Assembly (NCBI GenBank): GCA_001803165.1
Contig: MHAZ01000011.1
Coordinates: 1 to 64,000 of the forward strand
Reading direction: 5' to 3'
Source: Stygiobacter sp. RIFOXYC2_FULL_38_25
Lineage (GTDB): Bacteria > Bacteroidota > Ignavibacteria > Ignavibacteriales > Melioribacteraceae
Length of the DNA stretch: 64,000 bases
Made by a program: the position numbers and the translations under genes. Shown one piece after another: positions 58,976-64,000 of this stretch. The notes beneath the pieces were generated by a model. It saw only the letters and a program-made list of their open reading frames with translations, did no database searches and was not told the origin of the DNA. Each line of letters begins with the position of its first letter. The first letter of the stretch is position 1.

Positions 58976-60664
58976 TTATCTATTTATAATTAGTTCGATT
59001 CTAATATTCTTTTTCCTTCCGGAAAGAGATCTATCATTTGAAATTGATTTGGATTCCCCATATCCAATGGCAGTGATTATAGCTGGATCAAGATTTGAAT
59101 GTGAGAGAATATAGCTGCGGATATTGTCTGCTCTTCGCTGCGAAATTTCGGTATTGAATTTTTGTGCCGCTATATAATCGTTATGTCCCGCTACTGTTAT
59201 TGCTGATGTTGGAAAATATCCGAGAGCAACAATTGCCTTATCAAGCAATTTCTCATGTGTATTAGTTAAAGTATATCCGAGCCAGCTAAACTCAAGCCCG
59301 GTTAGCCTGATAACTACTTCATTGCCGGCATCTATTATCTCAGCTTCACCGGTACTAAAAATGTCGTACACTTCAGAAGGAATTTTTTCACTTTTTACAA
59401 CCGGCTCAGTAATTCTTTTGTCATCGTAAGAAACTAAGGATTGTTCTTCACACTTTTTAAGTATGTCTTTCCAATTAAGTATTAAGTCTTCCCACGCGGC
59501 TTCACCATCTTCAACACTATTAATTATTTGAGTAATTTCCAGCGCCAAGTTAGCTTTGGCTTCGGCAAGAGATGCAATATCTTTCAGATTGGTTTCGTCA
59601 TAATTATCACTATAAATTATGTTCTCAGCATTATTTACCAAGGTTTTGCCTTCCTCCAAGGTTTTAACGGCATACTCATCAGCACCTTCTTTTTCTGCCA
59701 GAAGTATAAGTTCATCCGCTTTTGAAAAAATATTTGTTCTAACTGCTAAATGTTTTGCGGCGATATATTGTTGCTGCGCTTCTAAAGAAAGCTCAACCGT
59801 ACTGTTAATTTTTCCCTTTCCAAATGAAATAGCAGCTTCCCGAAGTGTCTCTTCGGCATCAACCCATAAATTTGACGAAAAACTTTCGGAGCCGGCACTT
59901 TGCGCTTCTTTTCTTATTCGAATCAATTCCGAATATCTGCCCGTAAATTTCTTAGAGTTATCTGCTGCTTTATTTAACAAGGTTCCGGCTTCTTCAACCG
60001 ATTCTTTTATGTCAGCCATCTCTTTCCCATCTGAAAGTCCAGACAAAGCTTCATCAAGAAACAAAAGTCCATCTGAATATTCTGTTGGAGAAAGCAAGTT
60101 AGCTAACGAACTGTTTGCATTTTGCAATGGCAGCCACTTAACGACTAACTCGCTTGCATATTCGGCATATGATTTCGCGTTAGTGTAGTTCTTTGTAATT
60201 ATAGGAATAGCGTTTCTTGTTTCCTCATAATCTTTGTCAGAGAAATCTTCAATTGCATTGCGAAGATTAACTTCCGCCGAAAGCCAAAACTCTATTGCAT
60301 ATTTATCAGCATTCGCATTCAGCGCCTCTTTACGAAGACTAAGTACTTTTGAAAATGCTTTAGACCTATCATCAAGTACATTATTGGCAGATGTTATAGA
60401 ATAGATCGACAATTCTAATTCTGTCTTTATTTCTTGGAATGAATCACCCTGCTCATCAAGCAATAGAGCGTTATTGTAATGTGTTATTGCTTTCTTATAT
60501 TCATCCGGGCACAAGACATCTGCATATGCGTTTTGCGATTGATTTAGAGCGGAAACGACTTCTTCAAAGAGTTTCTTCTTCTCAGCTTGAGCTTGTACGG
60601 TTGGATTAATAAAAACACTTACAGCAAGAATTAATATCGCAATATATTTTTTGTTCTCACTCAT
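58976..60664 (-). CDS. OmpA-family protein with repeated helical N-terminal region
   Basis: TAITVAGHNDYIAAQKFNTEISQRRADNIRSYILSHSNLDPAIITAIGYGESKSISND. Confidence 0.85.
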   Translation of the reverse strand: MSENKKYIAILILAVSVFINPTVQAQAEKKKLFEEVVSALNQSQNAYADVLCPDEYKKAITHYNNALLLDEQGDSFQEIKTELELSIYSITSANNVLDDRSKAFSKVLSLRKEALNANADKYAIEFWLSAEVNLRNAIEDFSDKDYEETRNAIPIITKNYTNAKSYAEYASELVVKWLPLQNANSSLANLLSPTEYSDGLLFLDEALSGLSDGKEMADIKESVEEAGTLLNKAADNSKKFTGRYSELIRIRKEAQSAGSESFSSNLWVDAEETLREAAISFGKGKINSTVELSLEAQQQYIAAKHLAVRTNIFSKADELILLAEKEGADEYAVKTLEEGKTLVNNAENIIYSDNYDETNLKDIASLAEAKANLALEITQIINSVEDGEAAWEDLILNWKDILKKCEEQSLVSYDDKRITEPVVKSEKIPSEVYDIFSTGEAEIIDAGNEVVIRLTGLEFSWLGYTLTNTHEKLLDKAIVALGYFPTSAITVAGHNDYIAAQKFNTEISQRRADNIRSYILSHSNLDPAIITAIGYGESKSISNDRSLSGRKKNIRIELIINR

Positions 60665-61914
60665 TTTTTAATATCTCTCGAAGGAAGCTCGAATCTTTGT
60701 TTCGCCAGAAGTGTATCAACAGTAGAGCCGGAAGAAATTTGAAAGGCTTCTACATCACTATCGGTCGGTTCATATATAGAGATTAAAAAATCGTACTTGG
60801 CACTATCGAGCTGGATTGCCGATAATCCAATATTAACGAATTTAACATTCGTTGCCGAGTTGCCGGTTATCTTGAAATTGGCTGTAGAATCATATTTTGA
60901 ATAGTCTGTTGAGTCCGGGTGCCGGTAATAAATCTTTGCGAAGATTGTTCGTTCGTTATTCTTATCAACATCAACTTTAAAATTTAATCTGCGGAACTGT
61001 GTATAAGTGTCTGCATCCAAATCAATCCGGTCAGACCATGATATGTTGGAAATAGTGTAATAGTATTCATCATCTTTTTCGGCTTCAAATTTTACATCGT
61101 TCAACTCCGGAGTGGTTTCATCTGCTAATGCAACCATTATGTTGCTGCTCGATTCGTACAGCTCAATTCTAAAATCATAAGTGCCGGAAAGCAATTCTAT
61201 ACTTTGGCTTCCTATCATATAAGAAATTGTATCTTGAACCTCCTGACCGTAAATCTGAAAAACGGGGAATTCATAATAGAGTTTGTAATTGCTCTCGCTG
61301 CTGCTTTTATAATACAGTTTTGCTTTAACCGATTTTTGCATCGCCGCATCAACATCAACATTTATATTTAATCTGGCATACTGCCAATAACCGTTTGCGT
61401 TACGGTCACGCTTATCCTTCCACAGGACTTGAATTGAATAATTTTTATCGTTGGAAGATTCTTCAAAACGCTGATTGATTAGTAAAGAATTCTCCTCGGG
61501 ACCAACAAATGCTTCAACCCTGTCGGCGCTTACTTCGTAGATTTCAATTTTGAAGTCATAAAGTCCGCGTGATAATTCCTTGTTAGGATTTCCAATAGCG
61601 ATGGATAAATGATTATCAATATCGCCGCCTTGTACGTCACGCTCGCCCATAAAAGAATAAAATGTAAAGCTGGATGCATCATGCGGTTTGCAAAATATCC
61701 GTGCGTTAATTTTCCGCGAAACGTTTTCTTGTATTCGCACGTTTATGTTTAAGCGCTTGGAGGTTGCATACTTATCAAGGTTTGCGTCTATGCTGTCTGT
61801 CCACCAAACTTTACTAATGGAATAAGTATAGTCTTCTTCTTCATTTTTATTACATGAGATAAAAAACACGATTGCCACTGAAATAAATAATGCCAAATAT
61901 TTTATTCTGTGCAC
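60661..61914 (-). CDS. lipoprotein with three tandem ~125-aa repeats
   Basis: Lipobox FISC; repeats starting YSISKVWWTDSIDANLDKYATSKRLNINV / YSIQVLWKDKRDRNANGYWQYARLNINV / YTISNISWSDRIDLDADTYTQFRRLNFKV. Confidence 0.75.
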   Translation of the reverse strand: MHRIKYLALFISVAIVFFISCNKNEEEDYTYSISKVWWTDSIDANLDKYATSKRLNINVRIQENVSRKINARIFCKPHDASSFTFYSFMGERDVQGGDIDNHLSIAIGNPNKELSRGLYDFKIEIYEVSADRVEAFVGPEENSLLINQRFEESSNDKNYSIQVLWKDKRDRNANGYWQYARLNINVDVDAAMQKSVKAKLYYKSSSESNYKLYYEFPVFQIYGQEVQDTISYMIGSQSIELLSGTYDFRIELYESSSNIMVALADETTPELNDVKFEAEKDDEYYYTISNISWSDRIDLDADTYTQFRRLNFKVDVDKNNERTIFAKIYYRHPDSTDYSKYDSTANFKITGNSATNVKFVNIGLSAIQLDSAKYDFLISIYEPTDSDVEAFQISSGSTVDTLLAKQRFELPSRDIKK

Positions 61915-61939
61915 AATCTTTCTCCTTATTGCAGCTTTA

Positions 61940-63676
61940 TTAATAACTGATTACGTTACCGGAGCTATCTACGGCTGGAAATCTGTTTTCAACCGGAACT
62001 TGCTCTATTGGTATTTCATTAACTATCATTATTTGATCAAACAATTCGCCAACAAGTTTGTTGTTGCGCTCGTATTTTATGCAGACATCAAACCCAAGTT
62101 TTCCGATGCCAATTTCAAAACATATTTCGAAGTTACCATTTGATGAAATTGAGGTTGAGCCGCCAATTGATATGCTTGCACAAAAATCTATATCTGCAAT
62201 TGTAATACATGCCTTTCCTTTGAAACTGAAACTCCCTTTAAAAGTGAAAACTTTATCGTGGAGTTGAATTGTAATATTCATACCAAGAGAATAGCCGATT
62301 GATAGTTTCCCGGCATCAGCATGAAAACTACTTTTGCCATAGCCTGTTAGCTTAAAATTTCCATTTCTGTCGGCGTATCCTTCAACTCCAACACGGTTGA
62401 GTCCGGCTACAACTGCTTCCCCTAGAAAGTACATGTGTGATGAAGATATTTCTAATTGCGTTTTCCCCATGTCGAGTTCAATATTGCCGGGAAGGTTTTT
62501 TAATTTTGATTCGGACTTGAAACCTAATTTCCAATCGGATAGCTCGGTTCCAATTGTTCCGTAAAAAGTTTCTTTAGTTTCAATCGGAGCTAAATAATCC
62601 AAGAAATTCCAATCTTGTCCAATAATCTCTGCCAGAAAATCACTTGGAGTTGATGGTGGGAATTCGCGGACTCCGGCAAATTTAAGCTCGGTACTGCCGG
62701 ATTCTTTTACATCGAGAATTAATGTGGCTTTGCCTAATACAACTTCTACGTTTAGCCAATCGAGCGCATCATGGTCTAAAGTAGCTTTTCCATTTAGACC
62801 AAGCATAAAGGTTGATTCATTTCCAGCGAAAAATTTATCACTGTTTCCTTCGCCGGAGCCAAAAGACATACACGCTTCCCCGGTGAATGCAACCGGATAT
62901 TGTCTTAGCGGTATTGTTCCGGTTAAATATAGATTGCCGAAAAAACCTTTAATGCCGCCAAATGAAACTGCGGGCACAAAAGGAATTAAACCTCGAGTTG
63001 ATATGGCAATACCAACATCAGAAATATCGCCAAGTTTAGTACCATTAAAATCGCAAGTGAAAAATGTAAACGGGTCCTTTGGATCTATGGCGATTTTTTT
63101 AATGTTTTTTATAGAAGAACTTGTGATGTTAGCTTGAATCGGGTTGTCGTTTTCATAATAAAAATAATAGCGGTCTGCATTAACTGGCCAGTTGAAAGCT
63201 CCTTGTTCAAACTCGCTTCCTTTTTTGAAACCAAGCGGCGCCGCAGCCAATGCAGCCATTTTTAGATTCTTAAGTAAACCCTCATGAGGTATTTCAATTT
63301 TTGAAAAACCGGTAATATTCTTGTATGAATTTTGTGCGCCGTTTTTTACTAATTCAAAATCTCCGGTTGATAAAGGCATATCTCCATATTTTGAATTCTC
63401 AACATATACGCTTCCTTTAATTCTAAGTCCGGTTTCCGTCTTAATTACACTGGCATGATTCGCCTTAAGCTTTAGAGCATTGTTACCTTCACCTATTGTA
63501 ATTATTTCCGGGACAGCTTCCAATTCTTGACTTTCAAAAGGGTCAATTGGTTCAACAAAATTATCTTTTCTGCATCCCAGCAAAAACGAAATAATTATGA
63601 TTAATATGAAAATGATAATTTTCTTTAGGCGGGACGCAAATATTTCATTTTGGAGGTAATAGTTTTTAATAAACAT
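61940..63676 (-). CDS. hypothetical lipoprotein
   Basis: N-terminal FLLGCRKD lipobox; no family recognised. Confidence 0.65.
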   Translation of the reverse strand: MFIKNYYLQNEIFASRLKKIIIFILIIIISFLLGCRKDNFVEPIDPFESQELEAVPEIITIGEGNNALKLKANHASVIKTETGLRIKGSVYVENSKYGDMPLSTGDFELVKNGAQNSYKNITGFSKIEIPHEGLLKNLKMAALAAAPLGFKKGSEFEQGAFNWPVNADRYYFYYENDNPIQANITSSSIKNIKKIAIDPKDPFTFFTCDFNGTKLGDISDVGIAISTRGLIPFVPAVSFGGIKGFFGNLYLTGTIPLRQYPVAFTGEACMSFGSGEGNSDKFFAGNESTFMLGLNGKATLDHDALDWLNVEVVLGKATLILDVKESGSTELKFAGVREFPPSTPSDFLAEIIGQDWNFLDYLAPIETKETFYGTIGTELSDWKLGFKSESKLKNLPGNIELDMGKTQLEISSSHMYFLGEAVVAGLNRVGVEGYADRNGNFKLTGYGKSSFHADAGKLSIGYSLGMNITIQLHDKVFTFKGSFSFKGKACITIADIDFCASISIGGSTSISSNGNFEICFEIGIGKLGFDVCIKYERNNKLVGELFDQIMIVNEIPIEQVPVENRFPAVDSSGNVISY

Positions 63677-63697
63677 TTTATTCTCTCAAGTACTATC

Positions 63698-64000
63698 CTA
63701 AAAAGTAAAACTGTAACCAATCATAACATTAAACTGATTTGAACCCGGATATAATTTGTATTGATTTGAAAACTCACCTGGCAAAGGCTCTTTTCCAAAA
63801 ACCGCTTGCCTTGAACCGAAAAAGAAATACTGTATATCAATGAAAAAGCCGTATAGGTTATAAATTAAACCACCGCCAAGCATATAAGCCGGACCGGAAT
63901 CTTTTTCTAAAGGGAAATAAGAAGTTAGTGAAGGGTATTTAGTGTTTTGAAAGTTGGACATCCAATAAGCGCCGCCGATCAGCGCATAAGGATTTAGATG
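63698..64000 (-). CDS. outer-membrane beta-barrel protein, partial (N-terminus beyond window)
   Basis: Frame stays open to the edge (HLNPYALIGGAYWMSNFQNT...); ends QFNVMIGYSFTF. Confidence 0.7.
   Translation of the reverse strand, partial: HLNPYALIGGAYWMSNFQNTKYPSLTSYFPLEKDSGPAYMLGGGLIYNLYGFFIDIQYFFFGSRQAVFGKEPLPGEFSNQYKLYPGSNQFNVMIGYSFTF

Overview
The window is a contiguous chromosomal segment with the character of Ignavibacteria/Melioribacter or the wider Bacteroidota-Chlorobiota group. Support for this comes from NYPNPFNP...SGVYFYRL C-terminal sorting domains, TonB-linked receptors and a TATCTTTG -7 box. From left to right it contains: (1) a flagellar block: end of one flagellin, a second flagellin, FliS, FliD, a small coiled ORF, an FlgM-like ORF and a CheY-like receiver; (2) agmatine deiminase and N-carbamoylputrescine amidase, an M28 peptidase, SpoVG and VF530; (3) a 10-23 kb region where two nearly identical small secreted DLNGDG proteins bracket a TonB-receptor/phosphoesterase/GDPD gene run, followed by an NtrC-type regulator, its kinase, an outer-membrane protein and a third DxNGDG small protein; (4) cydAB and a large TonB receptor; (5) a 12-gene riboflavin/NAD/pantothenate-CoA block; (6) tex, a RAYT transposase and aconitase with a Lys-rich tail; (7) secreted proteins with C-terminal sorting domains, including a 1.8k-residue SdrD-B/LamG/propeller protein next to a hybrid-propeller kinase and LytTR regulator; (8) an envelope (OmpA/lipoprotein) operon running off the right edge. 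The strongest hunt results are: a GWCGA-N5-TCGAC element exactly 86 bp upstream of a TTGGCA(C/T)AAT box in front of all three DxNGDG small-protein genes, beside an NtrC-type regulator; palindromic REP-like elements inserted in frame at the same loop of three sorting domains and inside the RAYT gene; a flagellin leader that looks like a CsrA target behind a FliA promoter; and the Lys-rich tail on aconitase. No database search was run; all names come from reading the translations.
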